A DNA stretch of 64,000 bases from Corylus avellana (lineage: Eukaryota; Streptophyta; Magnoliopsida; Fagales; Betulaceae), in assembly GCF_901000735.1 (NCBI RefSeq), contig NC_081550.1, positions 15,170,393 to 15,234,392 of the forward strand. Reading direction: 5' to 3'. Every line of letters starts with the position of its first letter. The first letter of the stretch is position 1. The notes beneath the pieces were generated by a model. It was not told where the DNA came from. It made no database searches and saw only the letters and a program-made list of their open reading frames with translations. A program made the position numbers and the translations under genes. Positions 11,448-22,970 of this stretch are shown here, piece after piece.

Positions 11448-13606
11448 TTATTCATTGAGAGACTCTGCCTTTTTCTGATCTAAGTCTTCAATAGTTTGAT
11501 CTTCAAAGAATACGACATCTCTGCTTCGTATAATTTTCTTATTAACTGGATCCCACAATCTGTAACCAAACTCTTCGTGCCCATAACCCATGAAGATACA
11601 TTGCTTGACTTTGCTATCAAGCTTTGACCTCTCATCTCTAGGAATATGGACGAATGTCATCCAAACACTCTTAAGTGCTCAAAAGAAACATCTTTCCCTG
11701 TCCAAACCCTTTAAGGAATGTCACCATCCAAAGAAACTGAAGGAGAAAGATTTATCAATTCAACTGTTGTTCTCATTGCCTCACCCCAAAAATGTTTAGG
11801 CAATTTTGCATGAGAGAGCATACACTTGATTCTCTCATAGATGATTCTGTTCATTCTCTCTGCTACGTCATTATGCTGCGGAGTCTTGGGCATAGTTTTC
11901 TCAAGCCTAATCCCATGGCTTTTGCAATACTCTTCAAATGGTCCTCTATATTCACCACCATTGTCTGCACGGATGCATTTTAACTGCTTTCAAGTTTCTC
12001 TTTCAACCTTCACATGAAAAACTTTGAACACACTCAATACTTGATCTTTGGTTTTCAAAGCAAACACCCATGCCTTTCTAGAGTGGTCATCAATAAAAGT
12101 CACATAATAAGTGCACCACCTAGAGTTTTAGTGTTCATAGTGCAGACATCAGTGTGAACTAAATCAAGAATAGTAGACTTGATAAAGAGGATTTTTGAAA
12201 TGAAACTCTTCTTTGTTTTCCAACAAGACAATGAGTATATGTCGTTAGTGACATACCTTTATTATTAGGTAGGAGCTGTTCCTTGGCAAGAATCTGAAGT
12301 CCCTTTTCACTCATGCGACCAAGCCTCTTGTGCCATAGCTCAGTGGAGTTTTCATTCTCAACAACAATTACATCTCCCTTAACTAGTCTTGCATCTGTTT
12401 TGTAGAGAGTGTTAGTCTTCTTTCCCCTAACTAAGATAAGAGAACCCTTACTCAGTTTTCACTCTCCACCTCCAAGGTAATTATGGTAGCTTTTGTCATC
12501 AAGTTTCCCAATAGAAATCAAGTTGAAGCGTATTTTAGGAACATGTCTGACATCCTTGAGAATCAATTTGCACCTAATGCTGGTTTTTAGCTGTATATCT
12601 CCCATGCCCACAACTTTACATTTTGCTTCATTTCCCATCCCGACCCAACCAAAATCGCCACTGGTGAAGGAAGAGAAGAAATCTCTATGTGGAGTAATAT
12701 GAAAAGATACTGTTGTATCAACTACCCACGTAGATTCATCATATGCGAGATTAGCATAAACTTCATCAAAAGCAAATACCACATCAACATTAAATGCAAC
12801 TGTTGCAGTGTCTTTTCCTTCTTGACGTTCTTCGTCTTTTCCTTTTAACTGTTCCCTTTTAAACTTTCTGCAATCTCTTCTTATATGCCCAGGCTTGCCA
12901 CAGTGAAAACATTTTATGTCTATTTTTGAGTAGGACTTACCTCTTGACTTGTCACGACTGTCATACCTGTGAGGTTTTCTGGCTTTACTTCTCCCCCGCC
13001 TTTCTATAACAAGTACCTCTAAATGAAAAGAAATACCTTGCTCTTTTCTTCTTGCCTTTTCATTGAACATGTTGTCTTTTACCATACCCATAGTTATCAC
13101 AATGTTGGGAGCCAAATTACTGAGTGACACCACTAAGGTTTCCTAACTGTCTGGTAAAGAACTCAACACAAGTAATGCTTGCACCTCATCATCTAATGCA
13201 AGTTTCATGGTAGACAGCTCATTCAACAATCCTTAGAAATTACTCAGATGCTCCGTAACACTATGCCCATCTTTGTACTTCAAATTCACAAGCCTTCTTA
13301 TCACAAAGGCTTTGTTTTGAGCAGTCTTTTGTTCATAAAGACTCTCCGACCTTTGTCAAAGACTATAAGCATCAACTTCTTTGGCTACATGATGAAAGAC
13401 ACTTTGATCAACCCACTGCCTGATATACCCAACAGCTTTCCTATTCAATTTCTTCCAATCATTGTTGGTTACAACAACTGGTTTGATACCTTTCAACTCA
13501 ATGGGGTCAAACAACTCGTTGTATACAAAATATCTTCCATCCTAGTCTTCCAAGTTGAATAATTGGAAGCTGTGAGTTTAACCATACTGTTAGATGACTC
13601 TTCCAT
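11448..13606 (-). pseudogene. Copia gag-pol remnant (gag, CCHC, protease, integrase)
   Basis: Gag starts at an ATG at 13,606 (MEESSNSMVKLTASNYSTW) and is broken by stops and frameshifts before 13,133. The largest intact piece, 13,133-12,459, holds a zinc knuckle CFHCGKPGHIRRDC and a protease-like WVVDTTVSFHITPH, where the usual DSG/DSA is changed to DTT. After a stop at about 12,459 the pre-integrase and integrase parts continue in several frames. The C-terminal integrase flank (KQCIFMGYGHEEFGYRLWDP) lies at 11,660-11,448. It is similar to Tnt1-94-type Copia polyproteins. Multiple disruptions make it a pseudogene. Nothing suggests host use. Confidence 0.85.
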
Positions 13607-13661
13607 TTAATTCATACAATAACTCTACACGAACAATGAACCAAAGGCTATGATACCACTT

Positions 13662-14663
13662 TGTTAGGGGTGAACACCAATTTAAGATGCTCAGCGGAAT
13701 TATCTAGCCCTCTCTGTGCAAATTAAATAGTCATAATAGCATAATAATAAGGGTTAATAACTTTTTTGGTACACGGGTTTTGATGTTTTTCAATTTTCCC
13801 CCTTAGATTTTAAAACATGACAAAACTAGTTCTTCAGATTTTAGAAAAGACCGAATCACCACCTCCAGTTTGAAAAATTTTATGGGAGTGGCTGGCCACC
13901 CCCAGTTTGACCTTAAGGGTCAGCCAGTTAGGGGGTGGGCGGCCACCTCCATAGAATTTTTCAAATTGGAGGTTGTGATTCGGTCTTTTCCAAAATCCGA
14001 GGTACTAGTTTTGTCATGTTTTAAAACTTAGGGGAAAAAATTAAAAACCCTCAAAGCCCAGGTACCAAAAAAGTTATTAACCCTAATAATAATAAAGCAA
14101 CCAAAAAGTAAGACACCAAGATTTTTACATGGAAAACCCTTCAATGCGAAGGTAAAAACCACGAGACCTAGTCCATTCAACTCTTCGACTATCAACAATT
14201 ATGAGTTTACAATTTTCTTTCCTAGATAAATACCTAGAGATTATCACCACAACAAGAATATTTGCATTCTTGGATTAAACATAAATTTATCACCCTAAAG
14301 GTGGATTCCAACAAGCATAAAGAAAGGTCTCACCAAATAGGTATTAGCAACCAAGCGAGTGGAGAGGAATTCCAATGATCGACACCAGTCAATATGTAGC
14401 ACTCGTCGTCAGGAACAACATACTAAAATTGCATCAAGATCGGACCACAAACGACCTTTGAACCTCTGATGAATGCCCCCTATCTCATTTTCTTTCTCTC
14501 CTGCGCCACACTCTTTCTTTTCTTCTTTTTCTACTCTCTTGCGCTTTCTCACGTGTGTTCATAAGCATAAAATGCTTTTCCTTTTATATTGCACACAAAG
14601 GGTAGAAACCCTTTGTTGCTTGCCACGTGGGTTGGTCCCCCATAGAGAGGGACCACCCCAACA
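13662..14663 (-). repeat. Copia 5' LTR (interrupted by a MITE)
   Basis: On the minus strand it starts TGTTGGGGTGG (14,663) and ends CACCCCTAACA (13,662), directly before the tRNA-Met primer site. Its length is 1,002 bp, or about 660 bp without the 333-bp MITE and its 9-bp duplication. Confidence 0.7.
13751..14083. mobile_element. Foldback MITE, Mutator-type, 9-bp target duplication
   Basis: Its termini are GGGTTAATAACTTTTTTGG and its inverse, and the inverted repeats extend through almost the whole 333 bp, so it folds back on itself. It is flanked by TAATAATAA on both sides (13,742-13,750 and 14,084-14,092). The 9-bp duplication fits MULE-derived MITEs, although the flank is low complexity. 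It sits inside the Copia LTR and is younger than it. Confidence 0.8.
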
Positions 14664-16599
14664 ATCTCATAATAAATCAAAGAGATAAAATAAAAGAGAT
14701 GAAAGATAAAGATAATTAAGGTAGTTTGTGTAACACTCTGCTCCAAGTGGATATGGTCTACTTTGGGCCTTAGCTCGCGCGGTTTTGTTATTGAATTTAC
14801 TTCAAAAGGCCTTATACCATTTAAAGAGAGTATTCTCTATATAAACACATCCCCTTTCTCACACCTCGGCAATGTTTATCAAGATTAAAAAATTTTGAGT
14901 AAACAATGCATGGGAGTTGAAACATATAATGCAATTTTCTTTTTAAGTATATGCAGGACAGCAAGAGAGATCTTCTAATTAAGGTTGCTTCTTACAGAGA
15001 TGTACTGGCTTTATGATAGACCAACTTTACTTGCAAAGGAAAAACTCATTTTTTACCTGTAATGGCAGGTATATGTTTGATTGTGGTTTGTTTAGATGTT
15101 TTTTAAGCTTGATTAATGTGTAGGTGAAACTCTTTCTGCTGGACTGGTAGATTCATCTTTGCTGTGTTTGGGTACTTTTGTTTACTTATTTCGGTGAAGT
15201 TTTCACTGATTTTGTCCTTCCAATTTTGTTTATCTGAAAACATGCAGGAAATGGGTTTCATATCCAGAAGTGTTTACTTGAAGTGTTTCATAATAAAAGT
15301 TTCTTGGCCATGTAGGATATGATCATTGTATGGATCAGTATTCCTAGCCATGAAGATTGAAGAACAAGAAAAATGATGCTCAAAGTCTTATTGCAGAATG
15401 GTCTTACAAGTGAAAGAAAAATTGTTAAGTTATGTGAATATGCTGCAGAAAACCCTTATCTGATCTGAAAGGTATTGAATCTATCATCCAAATTAGTATT
15501 AAAATTAGTGCGCTCGTTGTTGAATATTGGTGCTTCTTTTCAATGAACAGATAGCAAAGGATCTTAAAGAAAGGTGCTACAAACTTTTTCCTTACCCTTA
15601 TCTCTCTTTTTCATATTATTCCTGAATTTTATGTAGCTTTGTTAGCTTATAAGTTGGCTTTATTATAAATTCTTAAGACTCATTTCTAGCTTTATTATAA
15701 ATTCTTTTCTAGATAATCTTTAAAACTTGAAAATACTATCAAAATATGCCAAACAGAACAGAAATGAAGGACTGTTCTGTTTAATAAAACCTTAGATTAT
15801 GAGCAACAATCATTGCATTTTATACCCTCATGGTTCAGGCTCCTAAAGCTGAAGTATTGGTATGTTTCTTATATAAATTGAGATTGGTATTAATTGCCAT
15901 GTTTCTCTTTGGGATCTTCAGTTTCTAAATATCATGAAGATCATACAATTTCTTCATGATTTTTTCATAAAACTCATGCGCTGATCTATATAGTTCCAGA
16001 TATATATGTAGATCAATGCTTCATTTTTCTGAAAACTGCATTGAATTCATTTCTGTTGAATTTCTTAATAATTTAGTTTGTCTTGTGTAGATCACCTGAT
16101 TCTTGTTATATTGGGTGCTTATCCCTTCATTTAGACCTCACTTGAATGTTATATTAATGAGCCCAAATCCCAAATGTTCCACTAGGTAAATCCATTTAAT
16201 TTTACTTGTGCTTAATATCAACTAAAGCTCCTAATTATTTTAATCATGCATAATCCAGACTTAAAAATCTGTGGAAATCTATTGACTTCAACTAATTTAC
16301 TTATTGTGCTTGAATATACAGATATACCAAGCCCATTTAGACTGGTTTGGAGGGTGCACTTGGGATGCATCAATCTGAAACTTACTCCATAGGTTGAAGG
16401 ACCTGTTCTGATCTTGTGTTCTGTTTTCACAGCAGAAATCTGTAAATGTAATGATACTTGGGGTAAATTTTTGTAACGAATTTTATTTAGTTGTAAAGTA
16501 ATGATATTTTTATGAAGTGTTTAATATTTTATTTGGTTAGCACACTTTGGTAATAATTATGAATCATGCTTTGCTACAGCTCAAGTTAAAGCAAAATAG
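14664..16599 (+). other. Unassigned interval with exon-like gene fragments
   Basis: Two adjoining exon-like segments can be read on the plus strand. Segment 15,373-15,471 (LLQNGLTSERKIVKLCEYAA) ends in AAAG|GTATTG and carries an in-frame stop just before the donor. Segment 15,551-15,582 starts after AACAG and reads IAKDLKERCYK. They join like exons of an ARM/HEAT-type plant protein, which I half-recognise but cannot name. The surrounding T-rich sequence looks intronic. Together with the repeats at 16,600-17,133 this may be gene DNA captured by a decayed CACTA element. No intact gene is seen. Confidence 0.35.
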
Positions 16600-17133
16600 C
16601 GGAAACTAATTTTTTTTTTTTTTTTTAATAAAAGATTAGCTTTGACTAAGAGTCAACGCTAATGATGAGCCCTTAGCATTGATCGATGGGTCGACGTTAA
16701 TGATATATTATTACATAGCGTCGACCATTGTGTCAATGCTAATGATATATTATTAGCGTTGACCCAATAGTCAACATTAATGATTGTTCATGAGGGTCGG
16801 CCAAATGGTTGACACTAAAGATATGTCATTAGTGTCGACCCATGAGTCAACGCTAATGAACTATCATCAGCGCTGGCATATGATTTTGGTTCTAAACCCA
16901 TTAACATCAACTCAAATATATTATAAACGAGGATATTTGTCGTCGCTGTTTGGTCATCATTATCTTCGAAAATGAATGTCGACATTGATTGATGATCATT
17001 AGCGTCGAAGTATTAGCATCAACGTCATTAGGGTTGACGTGTTGCCGCTGTTAATCAATAGTGTCAAGAATTGGACTTTTAGGGGCGACAAATTAATGTT
17101 GCCACTAAAGAGATTTTTTTTTTTTTTTTTTTT
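16600..17133. repeat. CACTA-like subterminal repeats, decayed
   Basis: The motif TTAGCGTCGACCCATGAGTCAACGCTAATGA (written here as a consensus of half-sites GTCGACCC and GTCAACGCTAATG) recurs in both orientations between 16,640 and 17,080, ending in GCCACTAAAGAGA plus a T run at 17,113-17,132. Such arrays are typical of the ends of one plant CACTA group that terminates in CACTACAAGAAA. Here the terminal TGTAGTG is missing after the T run. A similar phrase (TTATTAGTGTCGACTTTTTT) occurs at about 26,813. Confidence 0.5.
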
Positions 17134-18490
17134 AGCAAGCCTATAGTGCCCTTTTAGCCGACTGCCCCAATTAGCGTGAATTTCAGATTTGAGTCCCTTT
17201 CTAATGCAACCGGACCCAAAAGAAGATTGTCCACCCCAAAGGAGTGGATAGCCAATCGGGAGTGGGGGAGAGGCAAATAATAGCTCTTGGGGCCACTCAT
17301 ACGAACATACCTACTCTTTAGAAAATTTGGGGTGGGGGAGCTTAAAGCGTAGGTCCACCTCTGTCTAATGTTTTCATGTGACATAAGCTTCCATTAAAAC
17401 TGCTAACTGGTGGACCTCCTTTAAAACTGCTAATTTGTAATTTAAAATCAAAAACCACTGATCTGATTTTATAAAGAAGCAAGCCACAAAGATTGATTTC
17501 TTATTTTTCCCAAACAGTTAACTACCAAGGCATTACCATGCACCTCTTAGAGAACGTACAGTAATCATGTTGCCAAAAGTTTGACCCAATTACCGACCCA
17601 TTTTCCAGCTCTACTTAGGGTGTATTTGGGACTGTAATTTTATAAGAATAATCTACATTTTTAAAAGTTATCGTAAAACATAAGACGTTTGGTATTGAAA
17701 TATAAAAAACACTTAATATAAAATAGGAAAAAAATCAGTAATTTCTATAAGCAGGCCAAGCTAGAAAGTACTTATTTGAAGAAGCACGAATTTATAAAAA
17801 AATCATAATTTCCCATAACAAATATTTGATAAAAAATATTTTTTAATATGATTTACTAAACGCCTTTACAATTTTAAAAAGCAGCGATTTCGAAAACGTG
17901 ATTTTTTAAAACGCAAACTTTTTAAAATTATACTTATTAAAATCGCAATTCTAAACGGACCTTTAATTATGTCATAATTCATGCCCAAGGCCTAATAATG
18001 GTCCATTTGTATTGTAGTCTCTATTTTGTTATTAGTGCGATGAAAAATAAAGTATAAAAGTAGACTTATTTTCTGTAGAAACATGTTACAAAAGTAGACT
18101 TGTTTTTGGCCAATAAAAGTTTTAAAATTAAAGTACACGTACAAATTTAATAACCGTTTTGAATGTTGAAAGCAACGTGTTTGCTATAAATCATCTTGCT
18201 ACCCAAGTTACAAGTACTACCATCTATCTCGCTTTTTTCTTTTGAGGCCGGACAACGATGATGTTGGGAAAAAAGCTGGCCCAGTTGTGTACTAATTTCC
18301 AGCTCTACTTATGCCCATGTTGTTTCTTGCCCAAACCTTAATAATGGTCGAGTTGTATTGTCTGGGACCATATAAAGCCAGGAAGGCTGACTTTTGGGCT
18401 GATTTGATGGAGTCTTTGCTTGGCTGGTGGAACTGGAATAGAAGTGCTTTAATGTTTTCTTCAAGAAGAGTATTACGCATCTAATTTTTT
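17134..18490. other. Unassigned interval with a local duplication
   Basis: A segment at about 17,515-17,616 continuing at 17,967-18,030 is similar to 18,195-18,370. Shared phrases are CCAGCTCTACTTA and TAATGGTC...TTGTATTGT. The first copy is split by a MITE-like insertion (17,616-17,966) that the second copy lacks. No gene is recognised. Confidence 0.5.
17616..17966. mobile_element. hAT-like MITE
   Basis: Its ends are imperfect inverted repeats: TAGGGTGTATTTGGGACTG and, from the right, TAAAGGTCCGTTTAGAATTG. The interior consists of AAAATCG/AAACG-rich inverted segments. The related sequence at about 18,298-18,310 runs across the insertion point without it, acting as an empty site. No clean 8-bp target duplication was found. 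Confidence 0.5.
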
Positions 18491-18493
18491 TTT

Positions 18494-18612
18494 TTTAAAA
18501 GTTAGTTTTTAAATGATGTATTACTATTTTATGAGATTTATTATTTTGAAAAGTGTGTCACCAACTCATGAAGAGACGATGATACATCATTTTAGAACAA
18601 CTTTTGAAAAAG
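18494..18612. mobile_element. Small foldback element
   Basis: Inverted arms AAAAGTTAGTTTTTAAATGA...TGTATTACT (left) and GATGATACATCATTTTAGAA...CAACTTTT (right) bracket about 55 bp. The total is about 119 bp. It resembles a short MITE; the superfamily is not determined. Confidence 0.45.
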
Positions 18613-18813
18613 AAGTCTTGGTATGTTTTGCATTTCCCTTTCTTCAACTCATGATCATAGGAAATTAAATATGGTAATTTTAGGTTAAAAATGCTACACG
18701 AACTCTCTTTCGAGTACAACGCTTTTTAATCTCATATGTTTACTCTCTTTTGAGAAAGGACGGAATCATGTATAAACTAAGGGGCTCTCTTTGGTTTTCA
18801 ATTTTTCTCTAAG

Positions 18814-18846
<33 letters not shown>

Positions 18847-19719
18847 TTTTAATTTTTAATTTTTAATTTTAATTTTTTAATTTATTTATTTTATTGAGTT
18901 ACATTGTTGGAACTAGTAGCTCATATTCTCTTAGGCATGCATAGAGAGTAATATTGGATTGAAATACAAATGGTTGGCCAAGTAGACAGAACGGGAGTGT
19001 ACTGGCCCTTGGGCGTAATTAAGTTTGCGGGTACGGTATGGGGTATTTTGAGTTTTTTTAAAATACGTCCGTACAATTAAAGCTTTTCTATATATATATT
19101 ATGTTGTAATTCTAAATCATTAATAAAAAAATATAGCCGCATCCTCCGTCGACGTAGGCACTTTGCCAAATTACGTAAATTCGTGTCTTGACTCTATCTT
19201 TTCGATTTCATATTATTCATTATTGTTGTACACGGTATATATATACATGTACTTTTAATTAGGCTTGGCTCTTATAAAAATAAGTTTGACATCTCATTTA
19301 TATTTTGGCCTCTTCAGATGAGAAATCTTGATTTCGTTCCTGATTTTTACAACTGTCAGATTAGGGAATAATCACTCAACGAGAGCGTAAAAGAGAGAGG
19401 TAACGTAGCATTTCTGAATCGAGAAATAACCAAGTAGCATGTCAACTGCTACAGGAGATCCACAAAGAGCAATCAATTGCATAGGTGAGAGGTAACATCC
19501 ATGAGGGTTGGTTACTGGGACCTGAAGTCACAAACAATCACCGATCCTCATCATATTGTCCTGCAAAAAGTAAATCCTACAGAAAACTTATTTCTTAAGT
19601 TTGTAGCAAGGAAATAAGTTTTTTTAAGCTCTCAGAAATACTTAAAAGTGAAAGCAAAGCAATCATGCATTTCTTAATTAATTTGCCTGCACACCCACTT
19701 GAGATCCCCTCTTGCTATT
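18613..19719. other. Unassigned region upstream of the first FLA gene
   Basis: AT-rich; an (ATT)n microsatellite lies at about 18,817-18,848. A minus-strand stretch at about 19,555-19,410 translates to VTNPHGCYLSPMQLIALCGS but has no recognisable family, and I do not call it a gene. Confidence 0.4.
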
Positions 19720-19976
19720 CCTTCCTTCCCAAGCAAACTAGTCGCTGAAACAGCAAAATCTCTCACATTCTATCCATTCATATATCCACCTCCCACACAG
19801 AAATATGAACTGATAACAGCTAAGATTTTGTAGCTATAATTCTACCCTTTCACCTAACTTCATTCCTCCCCACCCTTAATAAAAACCCTCCTATCTGCTT
19901 CCTACACACATCAAACACTCTTTCATTACCAATTTTCCCAAGCAAAAGAAAAAAAAAAAAAAAAACACAAGGAAAG
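19720..19976 (+). promoter_or_regulatory. Proximal promoter and 5' UTR of the first FLA gene
   Basis: A TATA-like TTAATAAAAA lies at 19,876-19,885, about 100 bp before the ATG. CACCTAAC at 19,851-19,858 matches the published secondary-wall MYB46/MYB83 element (YACCWAMY). The block from about 19,722 (AAGCAAACTAG) to the TATA box is conserved in the second FLA gene (24,866-25,029), with shared blocks GCAAAATCTCT, TCTATCCATTCAT, CTAAGATTTT, ACCCTT and CACCTAA. Conservation in otherwise diverged sequence suggests function or recent duplication. Binding is inferred from the motif only. Confidence 0.65.
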
Positions 19977-20717
19977 ATGATCAAGAAGTCTCTCTTCTCC
20001 CTCACCCTTCTACTTGTTTTCTTCCTCTTCCATTCCACCACAACTTCAGCACAGCCTGCTCAGGCCCCGGCACCACCCGGACCGACCAACGTCACCAAAA
20101 TCCTCGAAAAGGCCGGCCAATTTACCATCTTAATCCGCCTCCTAAAGAGTACCAAAGTGGCTGACCAAATCAACCAACAGCTCAACGATTCAAACAATGG
20201 CTTAACCTTATTTGCTCCAACCGACAATGCATTTTCGAGCCTCAAATCAGGCACTCTTAATGCTCTCACCGACCAACAAAAGGTCCAGCTTATTCAGTTT
20301 CACATATTACCCAACTTTCTCTCCTTGTCCAACTTCCAAACTGTTAGTAATCCGGTGCGGACACAGGCCGGAGATACCGGCCCCGGCGAGTTCCCGCTCA
20401 ATGTGACCACTTCTGGCAACCAAGTCAACGTCTCGAGTGGCCTTGTCAACACCACAGTGGGCGGTTCAGTGTATTCGGACAACCAGCTTGCTGTTTACCA
20501 AGTGGACTCGGTGCTTCTTCCTCAGGACATTTTCGCTCCGAAGCCGCCGGCGCCCGCCCCAGCACCGGCCCAGCCCAAGTCCAAGACTAAGAAGAAGACA
20601 GCCGACAGCCCTGCTGCTGATGCAACAGATAACGAATCTGGTGCATTGAGTCTGACGGCCAGGCATGGAACGCTGGTGTCCATTGGATTTGCCGTGATTG
20701 CAGCACTTTGCTTGTGA
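19977..20717 (+). CDS. Fasciclin-like arabinogalactan protein, group A (FLA11/12-like)
   Basis: 246 codons, intronless, the same length as typical group-A FLAs such as Arabidopsis FLA11. A signal peptide spans residues 1-25 (hydrophobic LTLLLVFFLF, cleavage after TTTSA). A short AGP stretch follows (QPAQAPAPPGP). One fasciclin domain spans roughly residues 38-182, with the H1 region GLTLFAPTDNAFSSL, the LIQFHILP (YH-like) motif and the H2 region AVYQVDSVLLP. A second AGP stretch is PPAPAPAPAQP (190-200). A Lys-rich spacer and a C-terminal hydrophobic tail (LVSIGFAVIAALCL) after a small-residue site near 220-222 fit a GPI anchor. NxS/T sites are at N38, N142, N151 and N158. Known relatives are plasma-membrane/wall glycoproteins in secondary walls of fibres and vessels. 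A tandem paralogue lies at 25,099-25,944. The ATG is the first in frame and precedes the signal peptide. Confidence 0.96.
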   Translation: MIKKSLFSLTLLLVFFLFHSTTTSAQPAQAPAPPGPTNVTKILEKAGQFTILIRLLKSTKVADQINQQLNDSNNGLTLFAPTDNAFSSLKSGTLNALTDQQKVQLIQFHILPNFLSLSNFQTVSNPVRTQAGDTGPGEFPLNVTTSGNQVNVSSGLVNTTVGGSVYSDNQLAVYQVDSVLLPQDIFAPKPPAPAPAPAQPKSKTKKKTADSPAADATDNESGALSLTARHGTLVSIGFAVIAALCL

Positions 20718-21475
20718 CAGAAGGAACTTGATGATACATGCACCAGCTGGATATATACCTTGGTGATCGAGGTCAAATATGTTGTCTAGTCCTGTATGAT
20801 TTTGCTGAGTTGGATTGAACGGTCGTGATCAACTCCGAGTGCTTTCAAATAATTGCCATCTTTCCCTGTCCCATAGGTATCGTGCTAGTTTGTGATGAGA
20901 GTCATTGTTGTTACTGATTTTTTTTTTTTTTGTTATTTTTCACTTCCATCTTCTATATATGTCTTGAGAATTTTTGTATAATTTTTCAATAGAAGTTGTG
21001 CCACTGGGCTTGAGCATTCAACTATCCCTTTAAATTCCAATTAAATTTATTTCAATATACACAATTTTGGATAATAAACGGATCCAAGCTAAGAATGAGA
21101 CCAGAGCTCCAGTGCATATATAATAAACGGATCCAAGAATATTGCCTGCAAGAACCAAATAATTTTTCTTCCCAAAAGGGTTAACAACGTCCCATAATAC
21201 TGAAAGATTGCAGGCAATAATCAGAATTGAACATGGGGCCGGGGTGTCAAACGAGTTCTTATATCACTTTCCTCGTCTCGCATCAATGCCTTTGTTGTTA
21301 CTCTATTTAAGATGACTATAACAATACCTGTCTGCCATGATGAAATAATTTGTATTTTAGGTCATATGGAGCTTTAGATATAACCAAATGATCAGTAATG
21401 TAATATTTGCACTAATTTATCATACTTAGTTTACACGTGCCGATAAAGAAAATCACTTAAAACATATTATGTCAG
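20718..21475 (+). other. 3' UTR of the first FLA gene and flanking sequence
   Basis: The 3' UTR appears to run to about 21,000. The phrase GAGAATTTTTGTATAATTTTTC...AGAAGTTGTGCC (about 20,966-21,001) has a counterpart after the second gene at 26,017-26,050, marking the downstream limit of the duplicated unit. No further gene is seen up to the MITE at 21,485. Confidence 0.5.
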
Positions 21476-21484
21476 CCAAAATTA

Positions 21485-21909
21485 GGGAAAATTACAGTTT
21501 ACCCCCCTAAAGTTGACAGCGTTTTTCAATTCGAACATTAAAGTTTCAATTTTTGCAATCCACCCCCCACAAAGTTCCAATTTATTTCAATTTGACCAAT
21601 ATTATCCCAATATTCCCATATTGCCCCTGATTTTTATTTTTACTTTGTTACTTTTTATGAATAAATAAATAAATTTGGGAGTGCAAAAATGGCTAGATAG
21701 CGAAAGTCACCCCGATTTTTTTTTAAAATTTTTTTTTAATAAAAAATAAAAATAAAATAAAAATTAGGGGCAATATGGGAAGTTTTGGACACAATTGGTC
21801 AAATTGCAAAAATTTGAAACTTTGGGAGAGGATGGATTGCAAAAATTGAAACTTTGATGTTCGAATTGAAAAATATTGTCAACTTTGGGGGGTAAACTGT
21901 AATTTTCCC
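21485..21909. mobile_element. Foldback MITE, Mutator-type, 9-bp target duplication
   Basis: It has perfect terminal inverted repeats of at least 23 bp starting GGGAAAATTACAGTTTACCC, and most of the 425 bp is foldback. It is flanked by CCAAAATTA at 21,476-21,484 and again at 21,910-21,918: an exact 9-bp duplication, as for MULE-related MITEs. It lies between the two FLA genes. Confidence 0.88.
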
Positions 21910-21918
21910 CCAAAATTA

Positions 21919-22970
21919 ATATCAACGAAAACCACTTAAAATATACCATGTCAACCGAAATTAATATCAGAAATGGGTGCAACTCCAACCAAATTCTTTT
22001 GTCCTAAATCGAGAGTGCATAAAGAATAGGATGCGATCAAAATATATTTCTCAGTTGAACAGGTATATATGGGCCATGAAAAAAGGTAGTATGTGTTCCC
22101 AATTTCTGATTGGGCTAAAAGGAAAAAAAAAATCAATTTATTCATGCTTAATTTATCGGAGGACAAGCAGTTGGCCGGGCAGATATATATGTGGCTAGGG
22201 ACTAAAGGATTTGATGAGCCACGCATGCAAGGCCTATCCTGTTTAATTTGACATTGATAACTGAGTAATGTAAATGAAGTGGTGGCTCCGACGGGAACAT
22301 TATTATGTGACATAGACATGATGCTCTCCTTGTAATAAAGTCTCATAACTCTTACTTTTTTTAAATGGGAAATTCGATCAAAACATTTTGAAGCTTGGAT
22401 TCGGATCGGATCTCATATTTTTCATCTTTCAAAGTCCAATATATAAAACAAGAAAGTAATTCCCTAAAACAATTCTGATCACTTAAACTAAATATTGCAC
22501 AAAGCAAAGGTGGATTTTTATTGTGGAAAATGAATTTGATTTTTTTTTTTTTTTTTTTTTTTTGAATTCACTAAGATTACATTTGTTTCACTGTAAACGT
22601 TTTCTATTTTTTGTCTATATATATATATTGGGGTGTTTGATGCAATTAAGTAGAAAAATATTGGCTAATGGAAAATTTTCTAATCAATATGTAAATCGAC
22701 CTTGTAGAGTGGATTGGCTAACATTTTCTCGACTGTGAAGAGTGATGGATTGAGGTCCCTCTCAATTTCTACGATGCAAGCCGTTCAGTTAAGATGAATA
22801 TTGTCTCGTATTGAGCTGTACAGTACCAATACCATAATGAAGAAAACATAGAATAATTGGAGCACCTTAAAGTGGTTGGCCACCTCACCTCCCCTCACCT
22901 TTTAAGAGATGGTCGGTTAACAGAAGAACTAGTTGGAATACGCCAACCATCCTCTCACTCTTTGAGAAGG
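21919..22970. other. Unassigned intergenic region
   Basis: Short frames at 21,951-22,346 (minus) and elsewhere have no family resemblance. A T run of 26 lies at about 22,538-22,563. No gene is supported. Confidence 0.4.

Larger units (their letters stand above)
11448..14663 (-). mobile_element. Copia LTR retrotransposon, 3'-truncated, minus strand
   Basis: Reading the minus strand: LTR (14,663-13,662), a tRNA-Met-type primer binding site (13,658-13,647, TGGTATCATAGC), gag, zinc knuckle, protease and integrase remnants, then loss of similarity near 11,448. Reverse transcriptase, RNase H and the second LTR are absent, so the element cannot move. The 5-bp target duplication cannot be checked because the other end is lost. 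Confidence 0.85.

Noticed and set aside
20522..20776. Antisense frames over the FLA genes (also 20,466-20,666 and 25,651-25,983)
   Set aside because: Shadows of the GC-richer Ala/Pro-coding regions on the opposite strand; no independent support.
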